Below, piece after piece: positions 18,531-27,666 of a DNA stretch of 64,000 nt (positions are counted from its first letter, which is position 1; each line of letters opens with the position of its first letter). Under the pieces are notes generated by a model. It did no database searches, had not been told where the DNA came from, and worked only from the letters and a program-made list of their open reading frames with translations. The translations under genes and the position numbers were made by a program. Source of the DNA: Pseudomonas sp. RIT409 (GTDB lineage: Bacteria > Pseudomonadota > Gammaproteobacteria > Pseudomonadales > Pseudomonadaceae); assembly GCF_003052515.2 (NCBI RefSeq), contig NZ_QARE02000011.1:1-64000 (forward strand), given 5' to 3'.

Positions 18531-19622
18531 TCAGGCCCCAGTGACCGGCTTGAGCAGCACCTTGATCGACCGAGTCGAATTCGCCAGCTCGAACGCTTCG
18601 GCGAAGTCATCCAGGCCGAAGTCATGGGTGACGATACCCTTGGAGGTCACCAGGCCGCGCTCGAACAGGTCGATAGCGATCGGATAGCAATACGGCCCCA
18701 GGTGAGCGCCGCGCACATCCAGCTCCTTGCGGTCGCCGATGATGGACCAGTCGGCGCTGGTTTCGGCACCAAACACGCTGAACTCGACGAAACGGCCCAA
18801 CTTGCGAATCAGGTCCAGGCCCTGCGTCACGCCCACCGGCACCCCAGTGGTTTCGATGTAGACGTCGCAGCCATAACCGTCGGTGAGGCCGTTGATGATT
18901 TCTTTGGCATTGTCACGGCTAGGGTTGATCACCACGTCAGCACCGAACTTCTTCGCCAGCTCCAGACGCTCATCGACCATGTCGATGACCACAAGCTTTT
19001 TCGGCGTTTTGAGGGCGGCTACCTGCACCATGCACAGGCCCAGCGTCCCTGCGCCAGCGATCACCAGCACATCGTCGAGTTGCACGTCGCCGCGGTTGAC
19101 CGTGTGAATCGAGCAGGCCATGGGTTCGATCAGCGCCGAGTCCTCCAGCGACACGGATTCCGGGATCTTGTGCACGATGGCAGTTTTCGGAATACGCATG
19201 TACTGAGCCATCCCGCCTTCGGCGACGTCCTTCTGGAAACCGAAGATGTTGTGCACCTCACACATCCAGTACTTCCCGGACTTGCAGAATTTGCACTTTT
19301 CGCAGGGGACGATCTGCTCGGCGATCACTTTGTCGCCGACCTTCACGCCGAAGTGCTCTTCGGCGCCCTCGCCGATGGAGTCCACATAACCGAAGAATTC
19401 GTGGCCCGGCACCACCGGTGCCTTGACCCAGGGGCTTTCGCCGCCCCAGAACATGGCCGCGCCGGAGTGACATTTGCAGTCGCTGGCACAGATGCCACAC
19501 GCGCCGATGCGAATCACCAGTTCGTTTGCACGGGCCACCGGCTTGCCGATGCGCTCCAGACGGTAGTCTTTCGGCGCGTGGCAGACGACAGCTTGCATGG
19601 TGTTCGTTGTGTTTTGTTCCAT
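18531..19622 (-). CDS. Zinc-dependent polyol/alcohol dehydrogenase
   Basis: 363 residues, medium-chain dehydrogenase. Catalytic zinc ligands lie in GACGICASDCK and PGHEFFGYV; the structural zinc site is C-x2-C-x2-C-x7-C in CEKCKFCKSGKYWMC. The Rossmann motif VIAGAGTLGLCMVQVA follows at about residue 182. The sequence fits the threonine/sorbitol-type group, and I recall similar proteins annotated erythritol/L-threitol dehydrogenase. It would oxidise a polyol to a ketose with NAD. The start at 19622 has AGGTGA six bases upstream. A REPIN separates it from the permease gene. Confidence 0.9.
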   Translation of the reverse strand: MEQNTTNTMQAVVCHAPKDYRLERIGKPVARANELVIRIGACGICASDCKCHSGAAMFWGGESPWVKAPVVPGHEFFGYVDSIGEGAEEHFGVKVGDKVIAEQIVPCEKCKFCKSGKYWMCEVHNIFGFQKDVAEGGMAQYMRIPKTAIVHKIPESVSLEDSALIEPMACSIHTVNRGDVQLDDVLVIAGAGTLGLCMVQVAALKTPKKLVVIDMVDERLELAKKFGADVVINPSRDNAKEIINGLTDGYGCDVYIETTGVPVGVTQGLDLIRKLGRFVEFSVFGAETSADWSIIGDRKELDVRGAHLGPYCYPIAIDLFERGLVTSKGIVTHDFGLDDFAEAFELANSTRSIKVLLKPVTGA

Positions 19623-19655
19623 GTCGGTTCACCTGTTGAGGATGTTTGATGACCC

Positions 19656-19741
19656 GTAGGAGCGCGCTTGCCCGCGATCGCGCTCTGCCGTTGACAGCAC
19701 CGCCTTCGGCCCGCTGCCATCGCGGGCAAGCGCGCTCCTAC
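19656..19741. repeat. REPIN: paired REP sequences in inverted orientation
   Basis: Two perfect 23-base inverted arms (19656-19678 and 19719-19741), each containing GTAGGAGCGCGCTTGCCCGC or its complement, are separated by 40 bases. This is the common pseudomonad REP doublet layout. It sits inside the operon, between the permease and dehydrogenase genes, where it can act as an RNA hairpin that protects the upstream message or lowers downstream expression. Confidence 0.9.
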
Positions 19742-19760
19742 ATACGTTGTTGTTCCATCT

Positions 19761-20753
19761 CTATTTGTGCCGCTGCCGACTGATGAAAATCGCCAGCAGG
19801 ATGATTCCGCCCTTGATGACGCTCTGTACGTAGGGCGACACGCCCAGCATGTTCAGGCCGTTGTTGAGCACCCCCAGCAACATGGCTCCCACGAGCGTGC
19901 CGATGATCACGCCGCGCCCACCGGCGATGGACGCGCCACCGAGCACCACCGCTGCGATAGCGTCCAGCTCGAAGCCGACCCCGGCGTTGGGCTGGCCACT
20001 CATCAACCGCGAGGACAGCACCAGCCCGGCAATCGCGGCAGTGAGGCCGCTGATCGAGTAGACCAGCAACTTGAAACGCGACGCACGCACCCCTGAAAGG
20101 CGCACCGCCTCTTCATTGCCGCCAATGGCGTAGACGTAGCGCCCGATACGGGTGTGTTGAAGCAGCACCCAGGCGAAGAGATAGGTCAGCAGCATGATCA
20201 GGATCGGCACCTGAATGCCGAACAACGTGCCGCGACCGAACCAGGCGAACCAGTCCGGCATGCCGGAAATCGGATAGCCATCGGTGTACATCAGGCCCAG
20301 GCCGCGAGCGATGCCCATGGTGGCCAGGGTGACAATGATCGGGGGCATTTTCAGGTAAGCGACGAATACCCCGTTCCCCACACCGAACCCCACGCCGATG
20401 AGCAACCCGATGAGTATCGCGATCGGCGCCGGTACGCCTGCCACCATCAGGCCAGTGGTCAAGGTGCCGGACAAGGCCATCACCGGCCCCACCGACAGGT
20501 CGATACCGCCCGTGAGAATCACACACGTCATGCCCACGGCGATGATTGCGTTGATCGAAACCTGCCGGGCAATGTTTTCCAGATTCGCACCGGTGAGAAA
20601 TTTGTCGCTGGCGAAGATCATGAAGATCGTCACCACCACCAGCCCGACGAAGGGGTAAAACGCCGGTGAGCGAAGCAACTGGGCGACATTGAATTTCGCG
20701 CTGGCCTTGGGGCGATCGGTTTGTGCGGTCATGGATTTAATGGACGTGTTCAC
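19761..20753 (-). CDS. Sugar ABC transporter permease, RbsC type
   Basis: 330 residues with eight to ten hydrophobic helices. The segment [24 protein letters not shown] and the later [22 protein letters not shown] are signatures of ribose/xylose-type permeases. It forms the membrane channel, probably as a homodimer, with the neighbouring ATPase. The start is taken as GTG at 20753, eight bases after GGGAG and overlapping the end of the ATPase gene by 17 bases; ATG at 20732 has no ribosome binding site. Confidence 0.92.
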   Translation of the reverse strand: MNTSIKSMTAQTDRPKASAKFNVAQLLRSPAFYPFVGLVVVTIFMIFASDKFLTGANLENIARQVSINAIIAVGMTCVILTGGIDLSVGPVMALSGTLTTGLMVAGVPAPIAILIGLLIGVGFGVGNGVFVAYLKMPPIIVTLATMGIARGLGLMYTDGYPISGMPDWFAWFGRGTLFGIQVPILIMLLTYLFAWVLLQHTRIGRYVYAIGGNEEAVRLSGVRASRFKLLVYSISGLTAAIAGLVLSSRLMSGQPNAGVGFELDAIAAVVLGGASIAGGRGVIIGTLVGAMLLGVLNNGLNMLGVSPYVQSVIKGGIILLAIFISRQRHK

Positions 20754-22248
20754 TGTTCAGACTCCCGGTGGCATGGCGCATCACTTCTTGCGGGTTGATA
20801 GCCGATGACTCCAGCACGTTGACGATGGCGCCTTTGTTGAACACCGCCACGCGATCGCACATGCCGATGATTTCCGGCAATTCCGAGGAGATCATGATGA
20901 TCGCGAAGCCTTGTTCGGTGAGTTTGCGCATCAGGTTGTAAATCTCTGCCTTGGCGCCGACGTCGATCCCTCGTGTCGGTTCGTCGAAGATCAGAATGTC
21001 GCAGTGGTGATTGATCCAGCGCGCGATCACCACCTTCTGCTGATTGCCACCGCTGAGGTTGATGACGCGGCTTTCACAGGTCGGCGCCTTGATCGACAGC
21101 TGCTTCATCAGCGCCGCCGTGGTGGCGTCTTCCTTGTTCCGGTCGAGCAGGTGCGCAGCGCCTTCGTATTTGCCCAGGTTGTTCAGCGAGATGTTCTCGC
21201 GAATACTGAAATCGACGATCAACCCTTCGCTCTTGCGGCTTTCCGGCAACAGGCCGATGCCATTGGCGAGCGAATGCGCAGGGTCGCTGAGGTTGACCGG
21301 CTGGCCACGCAACACCACGTCCTTGGTGACCACCGGCAAGGCGCCAATCACCCCGAGGGCCAATTCCGTCCGGCCTGAGCCGACCAGGCCGGCAAACCCG
21401 AGAATTTCGCCCTTGTGCAAATCAAAGCGGTTGTGCGGGCCATTGCGCGTCAGTTGAATGTCACGGACTTGCAGCACCACATCGCCCAGCGGCTTATTGG
21501 GCTTGGGTGGGAAACTGGCCTCGAGGCGTCGCCCGACCATCATCTCCACCAGCGTGTCGATGTCGCTGTCGGCCACGGTCAACGCCCCGACGTTGGCACC
21601 GTCACGTAGCACGCTGATGCGGTCGCACACTTGGAAGATTTCCTCCAGATGGTGCGAAATGAAGATCACCGCCACACCTTGGCTTTTCAGCTCACGCATG
21701 ATGTCGAACAGCAGATCGGCTTCGGACGGTGTCAGCGTGGCGGTCGGCTCATCGAGAATCAGCAAGCGCGCATCCAGGGCAAGGGCCTTGGCGATTTCGA
21801 CGAATTGCTGCTCGGCGACGCTCAGGTGCTCAACGGAGCAGTCGAGGTTGATCTTCACCCCCAGCCGATCGAACAGCGCGATGGCTTTTTCGCGCATGTC
21901 CTTTTTGCGCAACAAGCCCAGCCCATTGACCCACTCATGGCCAAGAAAGATGTTCTCTACGGCCGTGAGGTAAGGGATCAGGCTGAACTCCTGGAACACG
22001 ATGCCGATCCCGGCCGCGATGGCTTCGTTGTACGTTGCGAAATGCTGCTCGGCCCCATCGATGAGAATGCTGCCTTTGTCCTGATGTTCGACACCGGCGA
22101 GGATCTTCATCAGGGTGGATTTACCCGCGCCGTTCTCGCCCAACAGCGCGTGGATCTCACCCCGCTCGACCTGCAGATTGATCGACTTGAGCGCATGCAC
22201 GCCAGGGTAGCTTTTACAGATGTTTTCCAGTTGCAGAAGGCAGCTCAT
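20737..22248 (-). CDS. Sugar ABC transporter ATPase, two-domain (RbsA type)
   Basis: 503 residues with two nucleotide-binding domains. The first has Walker [10 protein letters not shown] (about residue 36), a signature LSVAEQQ and Walker [12 protein letters not shown]. The second has a degenerate Walker A region GLVGSGRTE, signature LSGGNQQK and [12 protein letters not shown]. This is the RbsA/XylG/MglA layout, and it powers uptake of a monosaccharide or polyol. ATG at 22248 is preceded by GAGG at five bases; a GTG two codons earlier is less well placed. Confidence 0.93.
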   Translation of the reverse strand: MSCLLQLENICKSYPGVHALKSINLQVERGEIHALLGENGAGKSTLMKILAGVEHQDKGSILIDGAEQHFATYNEAIAAGIGIVFQEFSLIPYLTAVENIFLGHEWVNGLGLLRKKDMREKAIALFDRLGVKINLDCSVEHLSVAEQQFVEIAKALALDARLLILDEPTATLTPSEADLLFDIMRELKSQGVAVIFISHHLEEIFQVCDRISVLRDGANVGALTVADSDIDTLVEMMVGRRLEASFPPKPNKPLGDVVLQVRDIQLTRNGPHNRFDLHKGEILGFAGLVGSGRTELALGVIGALPVVTKDVVLRGQPVNLSDPAHSLANGIGLLPESRKSEGLIVDFSIRENISLNNLGKYEGAAHLLDRNKEDATTAALMKQLSIKAPTCESRVINLSGGNQQKVVIARWINHHCDILIFDEPTRGIDVGAKAEIYNLMRKLTEQGFAIIMISSELPEIIGMCDRVAVFNKGAIVNVLESSAINPQEVMRHATGSLNSEHVH

Positions 22249-22320
22249 GGGCACCTCGTCAAACCGCAGCTCGGCTGAAGCCGCACCGCTCGCCTTACCG
22301 GACGAGCAGCGACGTTTCGT

Positions 22321-23265
22321 TTACCAGGAAAAGGTTTTGGCCTTGGCCTGATCCACCAGCAGGATGTTGACCGGAAGGGTCGCCGGGACTTGCGCGCCCC
22401 ATTTTTTGGCCAGCGCCACGCCAAGGGCCAGACGCACCTGATCGCGTGGGTACTGGGCGGAGGTGGCGATGAACTTGCTGTTCGGCTTCTGGATTTCCTT
22501 CACCGCCTCAGGCGAGCCATCGACGCTGGTCAGCTTCACGTCCATGCCACTGGATTCGATGGCGGCCAACGCACCAAGCGAGCCGTTGTCGTTGACGCTG
22601 AACAGCCCCTTGAGGTTTGGCTGCGCCTGCAGCATGTTTTCGGTCACGCTGAGGGCCTGGTCGCGTTCCTGTTTGCCGTTCTGAATGCTGACAATCTTGA
22701 TGTCGGGATGCTTGGCCAGTGCGTCCTTGCAACCGCGGACACGCTCCAGGATCGGCACCACGGCAATACCGTCGAGGATCGCGACGTCGCCTTTGCCACC
22801 GATGTTCTTGGCCAGGTACTCACAGGCCTCGACGCCCGCATCGTAGTTCTTGGACCCCACGAAGGAGTCCAGCGGACCGTCGGCCTGAGCGTCGACCGCC
22901 ACGACGACCACACCCTTGTCGTGGGCCTGCTTGACGGCGGACTGCACGCCAACCGAGTCGGTGGGGTTGATGATCAGGATATCGATGCCCTTCTGCAGCA
23001 TGTCTTCGATATCGCTGATCTGTTTGGAAACGTCATGCCGCGCGTCGGTGACCAGCAGCGTCGCACCAATGCTGCCGGTCGCGTCCTGCAGGGCGTTTTT
23101 CATGGTGACGAAATAGGGGTTGTTGATCTCTTGGAAAGACGCACCGATCTTCAGCGGCCCGGTCTTGGCGTCAGCGGCGTGCACGGAGAAAGACCCGGCG
23201 CACGCGACAGCTACGGCGAGAGAACACAAAACAGAGGAAAAGCCTTTTCTGAGGCGAGTTGTCAT
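22321..23265 (-). CDS. Periplasmic sugar/polyol-binding protein, RbsB type
   Basis: 314 residues. The signal peptide MTTRLRKGFSSVLCSLAVAV...VHA is followed by a type-1 periplasmic binding fold: IGASFQEINNPYFVTMKNAL, IDILIINPTDSVGVQSAVKQA, and VDAQADGPLDSFVGSKNYDAG. It captures the substrate for the adjacent ATPase and permease. The start at 23265 is the first that gives a signal peptide; the open frame upstream runs through the promoter region. First gene of a six-gene operon, preceded by a promoter and a near-perfect LacI-type palindrome. Confidence 0.93.
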   Translation of the reverse strand: MTTRLRKGFSSVLCSLAVAVACAGSFSVHAADAKTGPLKIGASFQEINNPYFVTMKNALQDATGSIGATLLVTDARHDVSKQISDIEDMLQKGIDILIINPTDSVGVQSAVKQAHDKGVVVVAVDAQADGPLDSFVGSKNYDAGVEACEYLAKNIGGKGDVAILDGIAVVPILERVRGCKDALAKHPDIKIVSIQNGKQERDQALSVTENMLQAQPNLKGLFSVNDNGSLGALAAIESSGMDVKLTSVDGSPEAVKEIQKPNSKFIATSAQYPRDQVRLALGVALAKKWGAQVPATLPVNILLVDQAKAKTFSW

Positions 23266-23301
23266 AGCGAAAAATCCCGTTGTTTTTATTGTTAAAGCGG
23301 A

Positions 23302-23319
23302 AATGTCATCGTTAACATT
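23302..23319. promoter_or_regulatory. LacI-type operator at the polyol operon promoter
   Basis: AATGTCATC/GTTAACATT is an 18-base palindrome with 7 of 9 matching positions per arm around a central CpG. It starts five bases downstream of the likely -10, covering the transcription start, as expected for a repressor site. Confidence 0.65.
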
Positions 23320-23323
23320 TTTG

Positions 23324-23352
23324 AAATTAGCAGAGAATATTAGGGTTCGCAA
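23324..23352 (-). promoter_or_regulatory. Sigma-70-type promoter of the polyol operon
   Basis: On the minus strand TTGCGA (23352-23347) and TAATTT (23329-23324) are separated by exactly 17 bases. The hexamers are only moderate matches, but the position directly before the operator fits. Confidence 0.45.
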
Positions 23353-23451
23353 CAGGCCGTCTCTGACCACATATCGGTTGACTCGGGCAAGGAGGTATCT
23401 CCTTCGATAGTTGCCGGGTTTCGGGGCGGGCCCTGGCTGTAGCCATCTGCG

Positions 23452-23481
23452 TTGACAAATTTCGTAACCGCTGCCGATAAT
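23452..23481 (+). promoter_or_regulatory. udh: Sigma-70 promoter of the uronate operon
   Basis: TTGACA at 23452-23457, an 18-base spacer and GATAAT at 23476-23481. Strong match to consensus, 65 bases before the udh start. Confidence 0.7.
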
Positions 23482-23489
23482 CCAGCCCA

Positions 23490-23501
23490 TGTCATACGAC
23501 A
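23490..23501. promoter_or_regulatory. Candidate GntR-type operator of the uronate operon
   Basis: TGTC-ATAC-GACA is a short palindrome eight bases after the -10 element, over the likely transcription start. Its form suits GntR-family regulators, which often control uronate genes; no such regulator is in the window. Confidence 0.4.
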
Positions 23502-23545
23502 ACCGATAACACCCTTACAAGAACGTCAATATCAGGGCCCCTTAC

Positions 23546-24370
23546 ATGACTGAATCCGTCGCCCATTCCCCTTTCAACTGCATTCTGCTGACCGGTGCGG
23601 CAGGCGGGCTCGGTAAGGTACTGCGCGAGAGCCTGCGCCCTTACGCGCGTACCCTTCGCTTATCCGACATTGCCGAGATGGCCCCTTCGGATGGCCCTCA
23701 TGAGGAGGTCAGGGTCTGCGACCTGGCCGACAAAAACGCGGTCGATCAACTCGTAGAGGGCGTCGACGCCATCGTTCATTTCGGAGGGGTGTCCACGGAG
23801 CACGCGTTCGAGGACATTCTCGGCCCGAACATCTGCGGCGTTTACCACATCTACGAAGCCGCTAGACGTCATGGCGTCAAGCGCGTCATCTTCGCCAGCT
23901 CTAACCATGTCATCGGCTTCTATCGCCAGGATCAGACACTCGACGCCGCTGCGGTGAAGCGGCCCGACAGCTACTACGGGCTGTCCAAGTCGTACGGCGA
24001 GGACATGGCCAGTTTCTACTTCGACCGGTATGGCATCGAGACCGTCAGCATCCGTATCGGCTCGTCATTCCCTGAAGCGCAAAACCGTCGCATGCTCAGC
24101 AGTTGGTTGAGTTATGACGACCTCACCCAACTGATCGAACGCGGCCTGTTCACGCCCAATGTCGGGCATACCGTGGTGTATGGCGCTTCGAACAATCGGA
24201 CAGTGTGGTGGGACAATCGCCTGGCCAGCCATCTGGATTACCAGCCCAAAGACAGCTCCGAACAGTTTCGCGCAAAGGTCGAAGCGCAACCTGCACCTGC
24301 CGCCGATGATCCGGCGATGGTGTACCAAGGGGGCGCATTCGTTGCGGCGGGGCCGTTTGGCGACGACTGA
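23546..24370 (+). CDS. udh: Uronate dehydrogenase
   Basis: 274 residues, NAD-dependent extended SDR. The cofactor motif TGAAGGLG is near residue 16, and the catalytic pair is Tyr144/Lys148 in YYGLSK, with the serine in FASSNHVIG. It oxidises D-galacturonate or D-glucuronate to the aldarate lactone, the first step of the oxidative uronate route. The size and the unusual NHVIGFYR and WWDNRLA segments match the Udh characterised from P. syringae, to my recollection. It is followed after 43 bases by the lactonase gene. D-glucarate/galactarate dehydratase genes are not in the window. Confidence 0.9.
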   Translation: MTESVAHSPFNCILLTGAAGGLGKVLRESLRPYARTLRLSDIAEMAPSDGPHEEVRVCDLADKNAVDQLVEGVDAIVHFGGVSTEHAFEDILGPNICGVYHIYEAARRHGVKRVIFASSNHVIGFYRQDQTLDAAAVKRPDSYYGLSKSYGEDMASFYFDRYGIETVSIRIGSSFPEAQNRRMLSSWLSYDDLTQLIERGLFTPNVGHTVVYGASNNRTVWWDNRLASHLDYQPKDSSEQFRAKVEAQPAPAADDPAMVYQGGAFVAAGPFGDD

Positions 24371-24413
24371 GTGCCTGTGCCGCAGGCACTCTTTCCTCTA
24401 CGGATGAACCCTC

Positions 24414-25301
24414 ATGCAGGCTGAGTTGATTCTCGACGCGCGTAACGCAACAGGTGAAAGCCCGGTGTGGCATGTCCAGGAACAGGCACTTTACTGGGTC
24501 GACATTCCTGCCGGGCGTTTGCACCGCTGGCGAATCAGCGATGGGCGCGCCGGCACCTGGACAGCCCCGAACATGCTCGCCTGCATTGCGAGCCAAGGCG
24601 ATGGCAGTTGGCTGGCAGGCATGGAAGATGGGCTGTACCGCATTCACCCCAACGACGATGGCACGCTTGCGTCAGACTGTTTGACCCACGTTGCGCATCC
24701 GCAAGCAAACATGCGCTTCAACGACGGACGTTGTGACCGTCAAGGCAGATTCTGGGCGGGCACCATGGCGATGGACATGGCTGCGGCCAGCGCCGTCGGC
24801 TCGCTCTACCGCTACACCGAGGATCAGCGAGAGCCGCTTCGCCCTGCCCTCTGCGACATGCTGGTGCCCAACGGACTGGGCTTCAGCCCCGATGGGCGCG
24901 TGATGTACCTCTCCGACTCCCACCCCTCCGTGCAGCGCATCTGGGCGTTCGATTACGACATCGATAGCGGCACCCCTCACAATCGCCGCCTGTTCGTGGA
25001 CATGAATCACTACCCGGGCCGCCCGGACGGCGCTGCGGTGGACGCTGACGGCTGCTACTGGATTTGCGGCAATGACGCCGGCCTGATCCATCGCTTCACC
25101 CCTGCCGGCAAACTGGATCGTTCATTGTCCGTGCCCGTGAAAAAACCCGCGATGTGCGCCTTTGGGGGGCGCGATCTGAGCACATTGTTCGTGACGTCCA
25201 TCCGGCCGGGAGGGGACATCAGCGACCAGCCACTGGCCGGCGGTGTATTTGCGCTGAGACCTGGCGTCGAAGGCATGGCGGAATCCCATTTCGGTGGGTG
25301 A
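24414..25301 (+). CDS. uxuL: SMP-30-family aldarolactonase
   Basis: 295 residues, six-bladed beta-propeller of the SMP-30/gluconolactonase family. Metal ligands are in GESPVWH (Glu), NMRFNDGRCD (Asn), VPNGLGFSPD (Asn) and LSDSHPSVQ (Asp). It would hydrolyse the lactone made by Udh to galactarate or glucarate. The pair order udh-lactonase matches what I recall for UxuL in P. syringae; the symbol is based on that context. No separate promoter is visible in the 43-base gap, so it is probably co-transcribed with udh. Confidence 0.82.
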   Translation: MQAELILDARNATGESPVWHVQEQALYWVDIPAGRLHRWRISDGRAGTWTAPNMLACIASQGDGSWLAGMEDGLYRIHPNDDGTLASDCLTHVAHPQANMRFNDGRCDRQGRFWAGTMAMDMAAASAVGSLYRYTEDQREPLRPALCDMLVPNGLGFSPDGRVMYLSDSHPSVQRIWAFDYDIDSGTPHNRRLFVDMNHYPGRPDGAAVDADGCYWICGNDAGLIHRFTPAGKLDRSLSVPVKKPAMCAFGGRDLSTLFVTSIRPGGDISDQPLAGGVFALRPGVEGMAESHFGG

Positions 25302-25596
25302 TCGGGCCACTAGAATGGGGATTGCGCTCGCCTCAGGGCGCGTTTTAAACAACACCTGGTGGATCCAGACATGCCGGAATGGTCGAGCTCAATCACGGTA
25401 TCTGTCCCGCGCAAGCGCTCTCCAATCCGCTGAAAACTACAAAATAGAATTTTGAATAACCTTATGTAATCCGGTTATCTTCATAAATTTCCTGCATAAA
25501 CTACTCTTCTATATTTATGACAAATCGTGATTAGCGTTCAGCGGATTTATATCTTTATGATCTGAGCCACACCAACCTAAAAACAGGGGTTCAGGC
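25302..25596. other. AT-rich promoter region of the sulfur operon
   Basis: 295 bases with markedly low GC between about 25,440 and 25,565, containing several TTATG and ATAAA runs (for example around 25,465 and 25,495). No clear sigma-70 pair stands out. CysB-type regulators bind AT-rich imperfect repeats, so this may be the sulfur-limitation control region; this is inference. Confidence 0.4.
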
Positions 25597-26508
25597 ATGG
25601 CCATTCAGATCAAACCCGTGGCAGGGAAAATCGGTGCCGAGTTGAGCGGCATCAAACTCTCCGGCGACATTTCCGAGCAAGACTTCGACTTCATCCACCA
25701 GGCACTGCTGAAACACAAGGTGCTGTTTTTCCGCGATCAATTCCTCACCGACGAACAGCACGAAAACTTCTCCCGCCGCTTTGGCGAACAAGTGCCCCAT
25801 CCGACTGTTCCCTCAGCCGAACAAAGTGCTGCCATCCTGAACCTCGATTCCCGGGAAACCCGCGCCAATTCCTGGCACACCGACGTCACCTTCGTCGCCA
25901 ATTACCCGAAAATCTCCATCCTGCGCGGCGTGGTCATCCCGCCTTATGGCGGCGACACGGTATGGGCCAACACCGCCGCTGCATACGCTGACCTTCCCGC
26001 CCCGTTGAAAACCCTGGCCGACAGCTTGCGTGCATTGCACACCAACCTCTACGACTACGCAGCGCCAAAGGACACCGGCGAGGCTGGCCTGAAACGCTAT
26101 CGCGAGCAGTTCACCGCGCAGGTGTACGAAACCGAGCATCCACTGGTGCGCGTGCACCCGGAAACCGGCGAGCGCAGCCTGATTCTCGGCCACTTCGTGA
26201 AGCACATCCTGGGCGTCAGCAGTAACGACTCCAAGCAACTGATCCGCCTGTTCCACGATCGCATCACTCAAATCGACAATACCGTGCGCTGGCGCTGGAG
26301 CGAGGGGGATGTCGCCATCTGGGATAACCGGGCGACCCAACACATCGCCATCAACGATTACGGCCAGGCGCAACGCATCGTACGCCGCACCACCGTTGCC
26401 GGTGACATTCCAGTGGGCGTCGATGGGCGTTTCAGCCAGGCAATCAAGCCCACACCTGAAACCCTTTCTCCACGAACAGAAGCCGATAAAAAACACTTGG
26501 CTGCCTGA
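25597..26508 (+). CDS. atsK: Alpha-ketoglutarate-dependent sulfate-ester dioxygenase (AtsK-like)
   Basis: 303 residues, TauD/TfdA family. Iron ligands are His94 and Asp96 in WHTDVTF and His249 in RATQHIAINDYG; the 2-oxoglutarate-binding arginine is in RIVRRTTVAG. It would oxidise alkyl sulfate esters to an aldehyde and sulfate, using oxygen and 2-oxoglutarate. The sequence closely follows P. putida AtsK (for example GGDTVWANTAAAY, TVYETEHP-like and RWRWSEGDVAIWDNRATQH). TauD is the alternative, but the neighbouring importer and the match to AtsK favour sulfate esters. It heads a five-gene operon. Confidence 0.85.
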   Translation: MAIQIKPVAGKIGAELSGIKLSGDISEQDFDFIHQALLKHKVLFFRDQFLTDEQHENFSRRFGEQVPHPTVPSAEQSAAILNLDSRETRANSWHTDVTFVANYPKISILRGVVIPPYGGDTVWANTAAAYADLPAPLKTLADSLRALHTNLYDYAAPKDTGEAGLKRYREQFTAQVYETEHPLVRVHPETGERSLILGHFVKHILGVSSNDSKQLIRLFHDRITQIDNTVRWRWSEGDVAIWDNRATQHIAINDYGQAQRIVRRTTVAGDIPVGVDGRFSQAIKPTPETLSPRTEADKKHLAA

Positions 26509-26543
26509 TTCCCTAACCCCCCCTCGTTCAAGGAAGCACCGTC

Positions 26544-27662
26544 ATGGCAAAGGCCAAGCGAACATCTGTATTCAGCAAAACAAGCGTAGCTACCGCACTG
26601 GCGGCGCTGCTGATGATGCCCTTGGTTCAAGCCGATGTACTGCGCATCGGCGTGGCCAGTGCAGGCGGCGGCGACCCCGTGACCTTCAGTGGCTCACCGC
26701 TGGGCATCGTGCGCAATCAACAATTACTGGAAAAAGCCTTCGAGGGCACGGGGACCGAAATCCAGTGGTTCTTCTTCAAGGGTGCTGGCCCTGCCGTCAA
26801 CGAGGCGCTGTCGAACAAGCAGCTGGATTTCGCCTACGAGGGTGACCTGCCGCAAGTGGTGGGCCGCGCCAACGGCCTGGACACCAAGCTGCTGGCCGCC
26901 ATTGGCGTGCGCTCGAACGTTTACCTGGCCGTGCCGAAAGGTTCCGATATCAAAACCATCGAAGATCTCAAGGGCAAGAAAGTCGCTGTGTTCCGGGGCA
27001 CCAACGGGCATCTGGTTTCGATCAACTTGCTGGCGGACCACGGCCTGACCGAGCGCGACCTGAAAGTGATCAACCTCGACAGTGGCAGCAGCCAGGCGGC
27101 GCTGGTTTCCAAGGGTGTGGACGCCGCGTTCGGCGGGCGCGAACTGTTCAAACTGCGCGACCAAGGGCTGGCCGACATCATTTTCGACAACCCGACCAAC
27201 GATGTCCGATACACCCGACAGTGCGCCCTGTTGGTTCGTGGGGAATACGAAAGAGAGCATTCCGCCAACGTGCAGAAAGTCGTCGATACACTGGTGGAAG
27301 CCGCCAAGTGGGAATCAGAGGAAAGCAACCGGGACGCCGTGCTCAATGAGTGGGCCAAAACCAACGAGCCGGTTGCCTCGCTCAAGGCCGATTTCAGCCA
27401 CATCGCTCTGCGCGACAGTGCCTCGCCACTGGTGGATGACTTCCTGCGCGGGCGTTACCAGGCGGTGGCCGATCAAGCCCGGGATGAAAAGATGATTCGC
27501 CGCCCGGTGAGCATCGATGGCTGGTTCGAGACCAAATACCTGGATAACGCATTGAAGTCCAAAGGCTTGCAGCATTACTGGACGGCCTACGGCGCGGATG
27601 GCAAATCCACCGGCAACACCGCCACGGCGTCGTCGGACAAAGCCGTCAATAACGGAGGCTGA
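26544..27662 (+). CDS. Sulfonate/sulfate-ester ABC transporter substrate-binding protein
   Basis: 372 residues, longer than SsuA (about 320). The signal peptide ends near VQA-D (about residue 31). The mature protein starts LRIGVASAGGGDP and has IKTIEDLKGKKVAVFRGTNG in the NrtA/SsuA pattern, then a C-terminal extension with a low-complexity tail (TGNTATASSDKAVNNGG). It would deliver sulfate esters or sulfonates to the permeases; it corresponds to AtsR in P. putida by position. It starts 35 bases after atsK. Confidence 0.85.
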   Translation: MAKAKRTSVFSKTSVATALAALLMMPLVQADVLRIGVASAGGGDPVTFSGSPLGIVRNQQLLEKAFEGTGTEIQWFFFKGAGPAVNEALSNKQLDFAYEGDLPQVVGRANGLDTKLLAAIGVRSNVYLAVPKGSDIKTIEDLKGKKVAVFRGTNGHLVSINLLADHGLTERDLKVINLDSGSSQAALVSKGVDAAFGGRELFKLRDQGLADIIFDNPTNDVRYTRQCALLVRGEYEREHSANVQKVVDTLVEAAKWESEESNRDAVLNEWAKTNEPVASLKADFSHIALRDSASPLVDDFLRGRYQAVADQARDEKMIRRPVSIDGWFETKYLDNALKSKGLQHYWTAYGADGKSTGNTATASSDKAVNNGG

Positions 27663-27666
27663 CGCC

